A stretch of DNA of 64,000 bases. Source: RYN-230 sp963782185. GTDB taxonomy: Bacteria; Actinomycetota; Actinomycetes; Streptosporangiales; Streptosporangiaceae. Below the pieces are notes generated by a model, which was not told the DNA's origin, searched no databases, and saw nothing but the letters and a program-made list of their open reading frames with translations. The stretch is taken from contig CAWAJB010000036.1 of NCBI GenBank assembly GCA_963782185.1, positions 1-64,000 of the forward strand, in the 5' to 3' direction. Position numbers and translations under genes: made by a program. Shown one piece after another: positions 1 to 8,398 of this stretch (position 1 is the stretch's first letter; the number at the start of each line of letters is the position of its first letter).

Positions 1-35
1 TCCGGCGGGCGGCCACCGGCGAGCAGGCCGCGTAG
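1..35 (+). CDS. Possible 3' end of an upstream gene
   Basis: The first 35 bases read as an open frame ending in a TAG at 33-35, with a plausible Ala/Gly-rich C-terminus (ATGEQAA then stop). Eleven bases separate it from the next start, which would suit a co-transcribed upstream gene. Too little is present to name a product, and it may be chance. Confidence 0.25.
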   Translation, partial: RRAATGEQAA

Positions 36-45
36 GGACCTGACC

Positions 46-786
46 GTGGCTAAGGACTGGCGCTCACGCGCCCGGGATCTGCTGGTCGTCCTGCTCACCG
101 TGACCACCGGCGGAGTCGACGCCGCCGCCTTCCTGCACCTGGGTCACGTGTTCAGCAGCGTGATCACCGGGACCCTGGTCCTGCTCGGCGTCGCTGCGGG
201 TACCTACGACGCGGCGCTGGCGGGAAACTGCGGCGTCGCGCTGGCCAGCTACGTGGCCGGCGTGGCCGTGGGGGCGCTCCTGTCGGCCCGGCGGGCGGGC
301 CGCTGGATGGCGGGCTGGCGGGGCCGCCGGTCCGAGGCCGTGATCGCGCAGCGCGAGATCTGGCCGTCGTGGCTCACGGTGGCGCTCGGCCTGGAGTTCT
401 GCGTGCTCGCCGTGTTCTGCGTGGGCTGGGAACTATCTGGCGGCCACCCGTCCGGGGCGGGCGAGCAGTTGCTGCTGGCCAACGCGGGCATCGCCATGGG
501 TGTCCAGGCGGCCACCATCCGCCACCTGGGCGAGATCTCCACGACGTACCTGACCGGCACCATGACCGGCGTGGTCTCGGCGCTGGTCACCGGGGGCAAG
601 CCCGACGGCCTGGCCCGCAGCCTGGGCATCTTCGCCGCCGTGATCGCAGGGGCCTGTGCCTCCGCGCTCGTCACGGCCCATATGCCCGCGCTGCTCCCCG
701 TCGTGCTGCTGGTCCCGCTGGCCCTGGTCATCTGGTTCGCCTCGGCCCGGTTCGGGCCCCGGCCGGGCTGGCAGGACCCGCAATAG
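46..786 (+). CDS. DUF1275 (YoaK-like) membrane protein
   Basis: A 246-residue polytopic membrane protein. Its N-terminal segment (TGGVDAAAFLHLGHVFSSVITG) has the Gly/Asp-rich helix and following GxxxG-type helix typical of DUF1275 (YoaK family), a widespread bacterial family of unknown substrate, often guessed to be a transporter. About six hydrophobic segments are visible, with an Arg-rich cytoplasmic loop around residues 80-100. GTG is used as the start; no strong Shine-Dalgarno sequence precedes it. It converges on the gene at 794-2467 with only 7 bases between the two stops. Family assignment is fairly sure; function is unknown. Confidence 0.75.
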   Translation: MAKDWRSRARDLLVVLLTVTTGGVDAAAFLHLGHVFSSVITGTLVLLGVAAGTYDAALAGNCGVALASYVAGVAVGALLSARRAGRWMAGWRGRRSEAVIAQREIWPSWLTVALGLEFCVLAVFCVGWELSGGHPSGAGEQLLLANAGIAMGVQAATIRHLGEISTTYLTGTMTGVVSALVTGGKPDGLARSLGIFAAVIAGACASALVTAHMPALLPVVLLVPLALVIWFASARFGPRPGWQDPQ

Positions 787-793
787 GCCCGGG

Positions 794-2467
794 TCACCCG
801 GCCGACGCCCGGTCCTTGCGCGGCGATTCCTTGCGCTGCGGCCCGCGGCGGCCTGCCCCGGGCGCGGATGCCGGCGGGCGTTCCTGGCCGGGAACCTGCT
901 GCGGGACGGGCTGGCGCCGGGCCGCGGCGTATCCGATGATCACCGTAATACCCAGCGCCCCCGCCGGGGGCAGGGTGACCAGGGCCGGCAGCTGGTACCG
1001 CCAGCTGAACTCGAACAGGTCAGAGGCGAGCAGCACCGCGACCGCGCTGAGGAAGGTCAGCAGGCAGGCGGTGGCGGTCGCCTGCTGCGCGGGGGAGGCC
1101 CGGCGGCGCAGCACGCCGATCGTGCCCGCGAGGCCGGCCAGCGCGGTGAGCAGGAACACGGGCCCGGGGGTGTAGCCGCCACCGAGCTGGTAGCCGCGCA
1201 GGAACCCGGCCAGCCCCGCGTTCACCGTTGGCTGATCGCGGAAGCGCCGCCCCTTCGCGATCACCTTCACCCTGCCCGCCGGATTGAGCTGGGCGAACCG
1301 CAGATGGCCGTGCGCATCGGTGATGTAGGGCGGGTAGAGGGGGAAGGCCCGCTGGAACTGCCAGCGCGTGAGCGGCGTGTCGCCGGGGAAGGTGACCCGG
1401 GCCGCGGCGAAGAGCTTGACCGCGTCCTTGCTGATCGCCCGGGCCATCCGCAGAGGCTGCTGCCCGAACACACGCCGGCTGAAGTCGGCCGCCATCGGCA
1501 CGTGGTGCATGCCCGCCGGCGGGGCAACGTACTTGATCGGCGACGTGGCCCCGTGGTCCAGCCAGTCGGGGCCGCGGGCTTGCTGGGCGGGAGAAGGGCA
1601 GAGCGCGCGCTCGTACGGGGGGAGGGTCAGCGTGGCGCAGTCAGCGGCGGCCGCGGCCCGGCCGTAGATCGTCCCCGCGGCGTACGGGGCGAGCGAGAAA
1701 TGCCTGATCTCCACGTAGTTCCGGAAGCTGATCACCAGGATGGGCAGGGCGAAGGCGGCGCACAGCGCGGCGGTCCTGGTCAGCCGGGCGCGCCAGCCCG
1801 GGACGGCGATCAGCACGTACACGAGCGAGGGCAGGATGAAGATCTCGCCGACCTGGCGGACCGTCGCCGACGCGCCCAGGGCCAGCCCGGCGGCGAGCAC
1901 CATCCGCAGCCGGGGCCGGGGCTGCCAGAGCAGGCAGGCCAGCCCCGCGACGATCAGGGCCTCGAACGCCGTATCGGGCATGATCGATTGCTCGATCTGG
2001 AGCTGGTAAGCGTCCAGCAGAATGGGCGCGGTGGCCAGCGCGGCCAGCCAGCGCGGCACGCTGCGGCGGCGCAGGATGAGATACAGCGCCACGGCCATGG
2101 CCAGGCCGAGCAGGTGCTGCACCGCCACCACCATGGGCAGCGTGCCCACCCGGAGGAAGACCTTCAGGGCCAGCTGATAGCCGGGGGGGTCGTCTCCCGC
2201 GTACGCCCCGAACAGGTACTTGATCGAGTCGATGAACAGCAGCGCGGGCTGGTAGGCCAGCTGGGTGAGGACCCGCAGCACCAGCCCGGCGGCCAGCAGG
2301 ACGGCTAGCAGCCAGTTCCGCCGCACCATCGAACCCAGGCCCGCCCCAGACGTGATCGGCGTCGCCGCGCCCGAAGCGGCTCGTGCAGGTGCCATGCCCC
2401 CCCCGAAGCTCCTCGTCAGCATAACGGAACTCATCGTCATGCCTGGCCGCTGCCGGCGGCGCGGCAC
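794..2467 (-). CDS. Multi-pass membrane protein resembling GT-C glycosyltransferases
   Basis: Up to 557 residues with roughly ten hydrophobic segments, an acidic loop after the first helix (LLFIDSIKYLFGAY) and a long extracytoplasmic C-terminal region before a last pair of helices. This layout matches the GT-C fold of polyprenyl-phosphate-sugar dependent mannosyl- and arabinosyltransferases, but no diagnostic motif is decisive, so donor and acceptor are unknown. The longest frame starts at 2467; an ATG at 2395 preceded by a G-rich Shine-Dalgarno-like run is a better start and would give about 533 residues. It is divergent from nth. Real gene: sure. Glycosyltransferase role: inference. Confidence 0.6.
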   Translation of the reverse strand: MPRRRQRPGMTMSSVMLTRSFGGGMAPARAASGAATPITSGAGLGSMVRRNWLLAVLLAAGLVLRVLTQLAYQPALLFIDSIKYLFGAYAGDDPPGYQLALKVFLRVGTLPMVVAVQHLLGLAMAVALYLILRRRSVPRWLAALATAPILLDAYQLQIEQSIMPDTAFEALIVAGLACLLWQPRPRLRMVLAAGLALGASATVRQVGEIFILPSLVYVLIAVPGWRARLTRTAALCAAFALPILVISFRNYVEIRHFSLAPYAAGTIYGRAAAAADCATLTLPPYERALCPSPAQQARGPDWLDHGATSPIKYVAPPAGMHHVPMAADFSRRVFGQQPLRMARAISKDAVKLFAAARVTFPGDTPLTRWQFQRAFPLYPPYITDAHGHLRFAQLNPAGRVKVIAKGRRFRDQPTVNAGLAGFLRGYQLGGGYTPGPVFLLTALAGLAGTIGVLRRRASPAQQATATACLLTFLSAVAVLLASDLFEFSWRYQLPALVTLPPAGALGITVIIGYAAARRQPVPQQVPGQERPPASAPGAGRRGPQRKESPRKDRASAG

Positions 2468-2523
2468 CGCCGGAGCACCCGCGCCGCTCGCTGGATGGCG
2501 TGGCCGCTCAATAGGCTGGGAGG

Positions 2524-3228
2524 GTGACCCCTGACCCTTCCCGGACCGCGCTCGTCCGCCGGGCGCGGCGCATCAACCGCGAACTAGCCTTGCTCTACCC
2601 TGATGCCCACACCGAGCTGAACTTCACCTCCCCGCTGGAACTGCTGGTCGCCACGATCCTGTCCGCGCAGACCACGGACAAGCGGGTCAACCTGGTAACA
2701 ACGGTGCTGTTCGCCCGCTACCGGACCGCCGCTGACTACGCGTCGGCCGACCGGGCCGAGATGGAGAAGATCGTCCAGTCCACCGGGTTCTTCCGGGCCA
2801 AGACCAACAGCCTGATCGGCCTGGGACAGGCCCTCTGCGACCGCTACGGCGGCGAGGTCCCGGGCCGGCTGGCGGATCTGGTCACCCTGCCCGGGGTCGG
2901 CCGGAAGACGGCGAACGTCGTCCTCGGCAACGCGTTCGGGGTGCCCGGCATCACCGTGGACACGCACTTCTCCCGGCTGGCGCGGCGCTTCGGGTGGACC
3001 GCGCAGACCGACCCCGACAAGATCGAGCAGGAAGTCGGCGCGCTCATCCCCCGGTCCGAGTGGACCATCCTGTCGCACCGGCTGATCTGGCACGGCAGGC
3101 GCATCTGCCACGCCCGCAAGCCCGCCTGCGGGGCCTGCGGGATCGCCGGGCTGTGCCCGTCCTACGGAATAGGCCCTACGGATGAGAAGACGGCCCGCGC
3201 GCTGGTGAAGACGGGCCCGTTCTCGTGA
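2524..3228 (+). CDS. nth: Endonuclease III, base-excision DNA glycosylase/AP lyase
   Basis: 234 residues, normal for the family. It removes oxidised pyrimidines and cleaves abasic sites. The helix-hairpin-helix LPGVGRKTANVV carries the catalytic Lys, and the catalytic Asp lies in VDTHFSRL. The C-terminal 4Fe-4S loop has the exact spacing C-x6-C-x2-C-x5-C (CHARKPACGACGIAGLC). The GTG start follows a GGGAGG run very closely. It overlaps the following Nudix gene by 4 bp, so the two are co-transcribed. The set nth / Nudix / marP is the order I recall from mycobacteria. Confidence 0.95.
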   Translation: MTPDPSRTALVRRARRINRELALLYPDAHTELNFTSPLELLVATILSAQTTDKRVNLVTTVLFARYRTAADYASADRAEMEKIVQSTGFFRAKTNSLIGLGQALCDRYGGEVPGRLADLVTLPGVGRKTANVVLGNAFGVPGITVDTHFSRLARRFGWTAQTDPDKIEQEVGALIPRSEWTILSHRLIWHGRRICHARKPACGACGIAGLCPSYGIGPTDEKTARALVKTGPFS

Positions 3229-3902
3229 GCGCCGCAGACCCCGTGGACAGCATCGACGGCACCCTGGGCCCCCCGCGCTGGCTGCGCGACCTGGCCGTGG
3301 CGGCCGGTGAGGCCGCCGTCCCGTCCCCCCTGCGGCCGCCGCCGGGCGGAGGCCGCCCCTCCGCGGTGCTGGTGCTGTTCGGCATGGGCCCGGACGGACC
3401 CGACCTGCTGCTGGTGCAGCGCGGTCCCGGGCTGCGTCGCCATTCCGGGCAGCCCGCGTTCCCCGGTGGGGCGATCGACGAGGCCGACGCGGGCCCGGTC
3501 CCCGCCGCGCTCCGGGAGGCGGCCGAGGAAGCGGGCGTGGAGGCCTCCGGGGTTGAGGTCCTCGCCGTGCTGCCGGAGCTGTTCATCCCCCGGAGCGGGT
3601 TTGCCGTCACCCCCGTCCTGGCCTGGTGGCGGCGGCCGGTCCCCGTGGCGGCCGCCGACCCGCCGGAGGTGACCGCGGTGGCCAGGGTCCCGCTCTCCGA
3701 GCTCTGCGATCCCCGGCGCCGGCTAACGATCCGGCATCCCTCGGGCTTCACCGGCCCGGCTTTCCGGGTGCGTGGGATGCTGGTCTGGGGCTTCACCGCA
3801 GCCCTGGTGGACCGGCTGCTCACGCTGGGCGGATGGGAGCGGCCGTGGGACCGCGGCCGGGTCGAGGACCTGCCGCCGGAAGCCCTGGCCGCCGGGAGTT
3901 AA
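3225..3902 (+). CDS. Nudix hydrolase, probable CoA pyrophosphatase (NudL-like)
   Basis: 225 residues. The Nudix box region reads FPGGAID followed about 13 residues later by REAAEEAGV, the arrangement of CoA pyrophosphatases, which cut CoA and acyl-CoA to 4'-phosphopantetheine and 3',5'-ADP. The preceding segment RRHSGQPAFPGG matches the UPF0035/NudL signature region. The start GTG overlaps the nth stop (GTGA). The C-terminus lacks any extra domain. It lies 70 bases before marP. Enzyme class is well supported; the substrate follows from the family. Confidence 0.85.
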   Translation: MSAADPVDSIDGTLGPPRWLRDLAVAAGEAAVPSPLRPPPGGGRPSAVLVLFGMGPDGPDLLLVQRGPGLRRHSGQPAFPGGAIDEADAGPVPAALREAAEEAGVEASGVEVLAVLPELFIPRSGFAVTPVLAWWRRPVPVAAADPPEVTAVARVPLSELCDPRRRLTIRHPSGFTGPAFRVRGMLVWGFTAALVDRLLTLGGWERPWDRGRVEDLPPEALAAGS

Positions 3903-3972
3903 TACCGTTGCTGGACGCGGTCAATACCGCACTGCGAACGAATCATCCGGTCGCGCGCTATACGGTGGGCTG

Positions 3973-5166
3973 GTGTCGGGTGACTTGCTTGACCTGATCT
4001 TGATTGCGCTCGCCGCGGCATTTGCCGTAGCGGGTTACCGCCAGGGCTTTATCGTCGGAATTCTGAGTTTCGCCGGATTCCTGGGTGGGGCGGCGGTGGG
4101 TGCCTCGTTCGCGCCCGCGCTCGCCCGGTCCCTGGTGCAGGGATCGGCTCAGCAGGCCCTGGTGGCGATCGTCGCAGTGTTCGTGGCCGCCATGATCGGC
4201 CAGCTGCTCGCCTCCGCGATCGGTGCCGCGGTGCGCTCCCGGGTGCACTGGCGCCCGGCGACCCTGATCGACTCGGTGGCCGGGGCCGCGGTCAGCGTGC
4301 TCTCTGTCCTGCTCATTGCCTGGCTGATCGGCTCGGCAGTGGTCAACGCGCCGTTTGCCATGGTCACCGCCCAGGTCCAGCGGTCCGCCGTGCTGCACGC
4401 GGTGGACGGGGTCATGCCGTCGGGCGCGCGCACCATGTTCTCCGACTTCCGCAGCCTGCTGGCCAGCGGCCCGTATGTCCAGGTGTTCGGCGCGCTCGGG
4501 GCCGAGCCCGCGCTGACCGTGGGGCCGCCCAACCCGGCCGTCCTGGCCTCCGCAGGCCTGGCCCGTTCCCAGGACAGCATCGTCAAGGTCATGGGAGTGG
4601 CGCCGTCGTGCCAGCGGCGGATCGAGGGCTCGGGCTTCGTGATCTCACCCCACCATGTCCTGACCAACGCGCACGTCGTGGCGGGCGTCAGCCTTCACCA
4701 GACCGTCACCACGAGGCAGGGCGGCCCCCCGCTGAGGGCCAGAGTGGTGCTGTTCGACCCGCAGCGCGATCTGGCGGTCCTCTACGTCCCCCGCCTCAAC
4801 GCCCGCACGCTGAGCTTCGCCGGCCCGGCCAACCTGGGTGACGAGGCCATCGTGGCCGGCTACCCGCGCGATCGCCCGTTCACCGCGGTGCCCGCCCGGG
4901 TCGGTGACGATCAGCTCGCCCAGGCGCCGGACATCTACCAGTCCAAGGAAGTCACCCGGCAGATCTACTCGATCCGGGCCGATGTCGAGCCGGGTAACTC
5001 CGGCGGCCCGCTGCTGGCCCCGGACGGCCGGGTGGACGGGGTCGTGTTCGCGGCGGCGGTAGGCGTGAAGAACACGGGCTACGCGCTGACCGCCTCCGAG
5101 GTGCAGGGCGACGCAGAGGCGGCGGCCAACGCGTCCCGCTCGGTCTCCACCCGGGGCTGTGACTAG
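3973..5166 (+). CDS. marP: MarP-type membrane serine protease (CvpA + trypsin-like)
   Basis: With the GTG at 3973 the protein has 397 residues, the length of Mycobacterium tuberculosis MarP. Residues 1-150 form four membrane helices of the CvpA/colicin V family; the rest is a periplasmic chymotrypsin-fold domain. The triad is visible as His234 (TNAHVVAG), Asp266 (QRDLAVL) and Ser343 (GNSGGP), almost the same numbering as in mycobacterial MarP. Two cysteines (about 214 and 396) could form the disulfide known in that family. MarP maintains intrabacterial pH under acid stress by acting on cell-wall substrates. An open frame extends upstream to 3772 but overlaps the Nudix gene, so the shorter start is preferred. 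Confidence 0.9.
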   Translation: MSGDLLDLILIALAAAFAVAGYRQGFIVGILSFAGFLGGAAVGASFAPALARSLVQGSAQQALVAIVAVFVAAMIGQLLASAIGAAVRSRVHWRPATLIDSVAGAAVSVLSVLLIAWLIGSAVVNAPFAMVTAQVQRSAVLHAVDGVMPSGARTMFSDFRSLLASGPYVQVFGALGAEPALTVGPPNPAVLASAGLARSQDSIVKVMGVAPSCQRRIEGSGFVISPHHVLTNAHVVAGVSLHQTVTTRQGGPPLRARVVLFDPQRDLAVLYVPRLNARTLSFAGPANLGDEAIVAGYPRDRPFTAVPARVGDDQLAQAPDIYQSKEVTRQIYSIRADVEPGNSGGPLLAPDGRVDGVVFAAAVGVKNTGYALTASEVQGDAEAAANASRSVSTRGCD

Positions 5167-5219
5167 ATCCGCGGAGGGCTGTGACCAGGCTCCGCCAGGG
5201 CTGTGACTAGGTCCCGCCG
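5154..5219. repeat. Three imperfect 22-bp tandem repeats across two stop codons
   Basis: Units at 5154-5175, 5176-5197 and 5198-5219 all begin GGGCTGTGAC and end in a CCGC-like tail. The array contains the marP stop (5164-5166) and the stop of the converging DUF309 gene (5207-5209). The repeated TGACTAG supplies stop codons in both directions. Confidence 0.75.
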
Positions 5220-5713
5220 CGGGTCAGGCTGATCCCCGGGCCCGGGGCGATCACGGCGGTGTCGCCGGCTGCCTCGATCCGGGCGGCCAGATCCATGCTG
5301 GCCCGGGCGACGCCCGCAGCGTCGATGCCGTGCGGCGGGACGGCCGCGTACCCGCCGACCCGGCCCGCTCCCCGGCGCAGGAGCGCGACCGCCCCCCGGC
5401 CGTTGCCGCGCTGCGCGTGGGTCAGGCCCACCGCGATCTGGGCCAGCCCGCGCCACAGTTCCCGTTCCGCGTCCGGGGCCTGCCTCCAGGACGCCTCGAG
5501 CACCTCGTGCGCATGAAAGGGGCGGCCCTCGTCCAGCAGGTGCTGCGCCAGCCCCAGCGCCTCCGCCGGGGGAAGGGCCAGGTCGTCGGGCACGCGGTCC
5601 GCGCCAGCCGCACCGTGCGGCAGCGGGCGCCCCAGTGCGTCCCGGGGCCGCGCGTTCCGCGGCCGCCCGGCTGCGTCGCGGTCGCGGCCTGTCCCGCCCG
5701 CGCCCGCGGTCAT
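5207..5713 (-). CDS. DUF309 domain protein
   Basis: 168 residues. The core FHAHEVLEASWRQAP followed by ELWRGLAQIAVGLTHAQRGN is the signature of DUF309, a small helical bundle with conserved His/Glu residues and no assigned activity. The first 45 residues are Arg/Gly-rich and poorly conserved. The ATG overlaps the stop of the upstream alpha/beta hydrolase (ATGA), so the two are translated from one mRNA. Confidence 0.8.
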   Translation of the reverse strand: MTAGAGGTGRDRDAAGRPRNARPRDALGRPLPHGAAGADRVPDDLALPPAEALGLAQHLLDEGRPFHAHEVLEASWRQAPDAERELWRGLAQIAVGLTHAQRGNGRGAVALLRRGAGRVGGYAAVPPHGIDAAGVARASMDLAARIEAAGDTAVIAPGPGISLTRGGT

Positions 5714-6675
5714 CGCTCAGGTTCGGGGTCCGCCAGCCAGCCGCGGAGTTCGCGGTCGAAGCGGTCTGGCTGCTCCTCGTGCGGGAAGTGGCCGGCCCCG
5801 TCGAGCAGGCGCCAGCGGTACGGGCCGTCGACGTGCCGCCCGGAGCCGCGCGCGGTGGCCGGCAGCACGCAGGTGTCGAGCGCGCCCTGCAGGTGCAGGG
5901 TGGGGGCCTGGATGGGGGCACGCATCCGCTGGGCGTAGCGGACGCCGTCCGGGCGGACCCGGGAGCGGACGAACCACCGGTGGTATTCCAGCGCCGAGTG
6001 GGCCACCGAGGGGATGCACATCGCGGCCCGGTAGCGGCGCTCGGTTTCGGGGTCCGGCCAGCCCGGCCCGGACCAGGAACGCAGCATCTGGCCCACCCGC
6101 TGGGCGTGATCGCGGACCAGGCTGTGCTCGGGAAGCACGGGCACCTGGAAGCCGAACGCGTAACCGCTGCGGCGGCCCTGGCCCAGCGGGTTGGTGACGA
6201 TCGAGGACCGCATCCGCAGCGGGTGAGCCATCGAGATGACGCCCAGCCTGCGCACCACCTTGGGGTAGTAGGCGGCCATGGTCCAGGCCACCAGCCCGCC
6301 CCAGTCGTGCCCGATGACCACCGCGTTGGCCTCGCCGAGCGCGCGGATCAGGCCCGCCGCGTCCGAGGCGGCGGTGACGAGGTCGTAGCCGCGGGGCGGC
6401 TTGTCGCTGCCGCCGTAGCCGCGCAGATCCGGGGCGACGACGCGGTACCCTGCGGCGGACAGCGTGGCCAGCTGCTCGCGCCAGGTCCACCAGAACTGCG
6501 GGAACCCGTGGAGCAGCAGCACGAGCGGGCCGTCACCGCTCTCCGCGACGTGCAGCCGGGTTCCGTTCGCGCTCACCGCGCGGTGAGCCCACGGGCCTTC
6601 GACGTAGACCGCGGCGTCACCCCGGAGGGTCACCGGGTCAGCCTGCCTCGACCGCCGGGCGGGCGGGAGTGTCAT
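5710..6675 (-). CDS. Alpha/beta hydrolase, epoxide-hydrolase-like
   Basis: 321 residues. It shows the oxyanion-hole motif HGFPQFWWTW, the nucleophile elbow GHDWGG with an Asp nucleophile (as in epoxide hydrolases and haloalkane dehalogenases, not lipases), and a C-terminal catalytic His in GAGHFPHEEQP. Tyr residues of the cap (YYP, YHRWF) suit an epoxide hydrolase. It matches EphE of mycobacteria in sequence type and in lying near marP. It overlaps the next upstream gene by 38 bp, so the true start may be internal (for instance the GTG/ATG codons around 6550-6640). Confidence 0.8.
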   Translation of the reverse strand: MTLPPARRSRQADPVTLRGDAAVYVEGPWAHRAVSANGTRLHVAESGDGPLVLLLHGFPQFWWTWREQLATLSAAGYRVVAPDLRGYGGSDKPPRGYDLVTAASDAAGLIRALGEANAVVIGHDWGGLVAWTMAAYYPKVVRRLGVISMAHPLRMRSSIVTNPLGQGRRSGYAFGFQVPVLPEHSLVRDHAQRVGQMLRSWSGPGWPDPETERRYRAAMCIPSVAHSALEYHRWFVRSRVRPDGVRYAQRMRAPIQAPTLHLQGALDTCVLPATARGSGRHVDGPYRWRLLDGAGHFPHEEQPDRFDRELRGWLADPEPER

Positions 6676-7093
6676 CGTCCCGCCTGAGCAGCGCCAGGTC
6701 CTCTTGCACCGTCTGCCTCGTCTTCCCCAGGCCGCTCACCCCGCGCACCTTGACGACCACGACGAGGATGGCGAGCAACGCCATCAGCAGGAGCACGCCA
6801 GCCACGATGAGGAACGCGGCCCAGGGCCAGATACCCAGCGCGACCAGGCCGTAGGCGAAGGCCCAGCAGAGCATGACGAGGATCAGGCAGCCGCCAAACG
6901 CCGCGATGACCAGCAGGCCGGCGGCCAGGCCCAGCCGCTTGACGTCGTCGCGGAGCTCCAGTTTCGCGAGGGCCAGTTCACACCTGACCAGCTGGGTGAC
7001 GTCCCGGATGGCCTGGCTGACTAGATCACCAATTGACGGCTCGCTGTCATTGCCGAGCGACTGCGGTGCCGCGGATCTGGCCATCACATGCAC
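6638..7093 (-). CDS. Holin-superfamily-III-like (DUF1469) membrane protein
   Basis: 151 residues. An amphipathic N-terminal part (QAIRDVTQLVRCELALAKLEL) precedes two strongly hydrophobic helices (residues about 52-75 and 80-112) and a charged tail. This is the Actinobacteriophage holin superfamily III/phage-holin family pattern common in chromosomal actinobacterial genes; it is not evidence of a prophage. The function is unknown. It heads the three-gene operon running down to DUF309. ATG start at 7093, alternative at 7084. Confidence 0.75.
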   Translation of the reverse strand: MHVMARSAAPQSLGNDSEPSIGDLVSQAIRDVTQLVRCELALAKLELRDDVKRLGLAAGLLVIAAFGGCLILVMLCWAFAYGLVALGIWPWAAFLIVAGVLLLMALLAILVVVVKVRGVSGLGKTRQTVQEDLALLRRDDDTPARPAVEAG

Positions 7094-7680
7094 ACTCCCC
7101 TCGCGCGCAATCCTGCCGTTCAGTCTTCCGTACCGGTGATTCGCGTGCGTGCCGGGTCCACGGCCGGGCCATCCCGGCCGCGAGGCGCCAGGAATTGCTC
7201 CTTACCCCGGCAACATCAGTTTCCCCCGGCAAGTGATCTTACGGGATTACCACGGGCCCGCCCCGCGCGGCCTTCCCGCTTTTCCGCGGGCGTGTCCGAA
7301 TGGCCAGGGCGAAGGCGGTTTCCGGGCGGCCACAGGAGGCTGCGGAGCCGGGCAGGGGCAGGCCCGGCGGGCGCGGAACATGATCGGCGGGGGTCTTGCC
7401 TGACACGGCGGCCCGGGCTACCAAAGCGCGCACCTCGTCATGCCGGGGGGCCGTGGCGGCTACCTGCATCCTCGGCGGATGCGGGCTCGCCACCGCGGCC
7501 CGACCTCGGCCGGCTACCTGGGCCCCTCGGTCGCGTGGGTACCCGGCCGCCGTGCCAGGACGTCCCTGTCACCTTTGTACGGCGGATCCGCTGGCGGGCC
7601 AAGCCCCGGGGCACGACCGATTCCTCATCTTGATCGATCCGCCGCGTCACATTCCTGGGCGGCACCCCACGTGGATAGCG
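7094..7680. other. 587-bp stretch without a recognisable gene
   Basis: Short frames exist on both strands but none has family-like composition, a ribosome binding site or conserved motifs. The part next to 7093 should hold the promoter of the holin-like operon; no consensus promoter was convincing. The stretch lies downstream of the damaged HAD gene and may be its eroded surroundings. Confidence 0.5.
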
Positions 7681-8193
7681 TCACAGACGGGCCGGCAGGA
7701 GAGCGCTCGAGGCGACGGGCCAGCCGCGGGGCAGGGCCAGGCGCAGCGCGCGGTCCGGGTTCTCCAGGTTGAGGCTGGCGATGATCACGCCTCCGTCGGC
7801 CGCGCGATGCGCGCCGGGCAGCGCCCGTGCCTCGCTAGCGCCCGTGCCTTGCCAGCACCGGTGCCTTGCCAGCGCCCGTGCCTCGCCGCAGGCATAGGGG
7901 ACGATCAGCTCATCCAGGTGGCGGGCCACGATCTCGCGCGCCAGGCCGGCAGGCTGGCCACGGCCCGGCTGGCTGACGTGCGCGCGGATCTGCTCCATCC
8001 GGTCATGACTGGCCCCAGGCGGGCTGAAAAGCAGCCGAGCGATCGCGCTGCGGACGGCGTCACCCCGGCTGATCAGGCCATTCCGGTAAAACGAAGGTCC
8101 GTAGGCTGGTGTGCCCGACGTGGCGATGATCGTCTTATCAAGGTCAAAGAACGCGGCGGCCGGCCGGCGCCCGGCCTCGGCGGAACTGGGCAC
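7681..8193 (-). pseudogene. HAD-IB hydrolase with its catalytic core deleted
   Basis: From the GTG at 8193 the frame gives 170 residues. The first part is a normal HAD-IB (SerB-like) N-terminus: AAAFFDLDKTIIATSG (motif I) and a cap region up to ARHLDELIVPYACGEARAL. The end, NPDRALRLALPRGWPV, matches the usual extreme C-terminus of this family. Between them about 90 residues are missing, including the Ser/Thr motif II, the motif III Lys and the DSxTDLPML acidic motif. A 17-bp tandem array fills the gap. The protein cannot be a working phosphatase. The longer open frame to 8562 overlaps the helicase gene and is not used. Confidence 0.75.
7818..7885. repeat. 17-bp tandem repeat, four copies, inside the HAD remnant
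   Basis: Units at 7818-7834, 7835-7851, 7852-7868 and 7869-7885 share AGCGCCCGTGCCTYGCC with two to four mismatches. Seventeen is not a multiple of three, so each copy is read in a different frame. The array sits where the HAD catalytic core should be. Confidence 0.8.
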
Positions 8194-8398
8194 GGCCAGC
8201 GAGCTTATGACGGAAAGCAGGTTTCCGTTGTCTGCGTGGCGTGACCGATTGGTAACTTGGCCCGGATACACGTAGTCTTTACTGTGCGGCGGCCCGGCTC
8301 TGCCCCCCCGGAGCCGGACCGTTTGGCGACCCCCGCTCTCCCCCCCGGCGGGGGTCGCCCCCTTCCCGGGCGCTGACCGCCCCTCTTCCTGGTCCCGC

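Noticed and set aside
6638..7093. Prophage signal from the holin-like protein
   Set aside because: This holin-superfamily type is common in actinobacterial chromosomes and no other phage gene is near.
7396..8244. 282-residue plus-strand frame over the HAD remnant
   Set aside because: Arg/Ala/Pro-rich antisense frame without ribosome binding site; the minus strand has clear HAD motifs.
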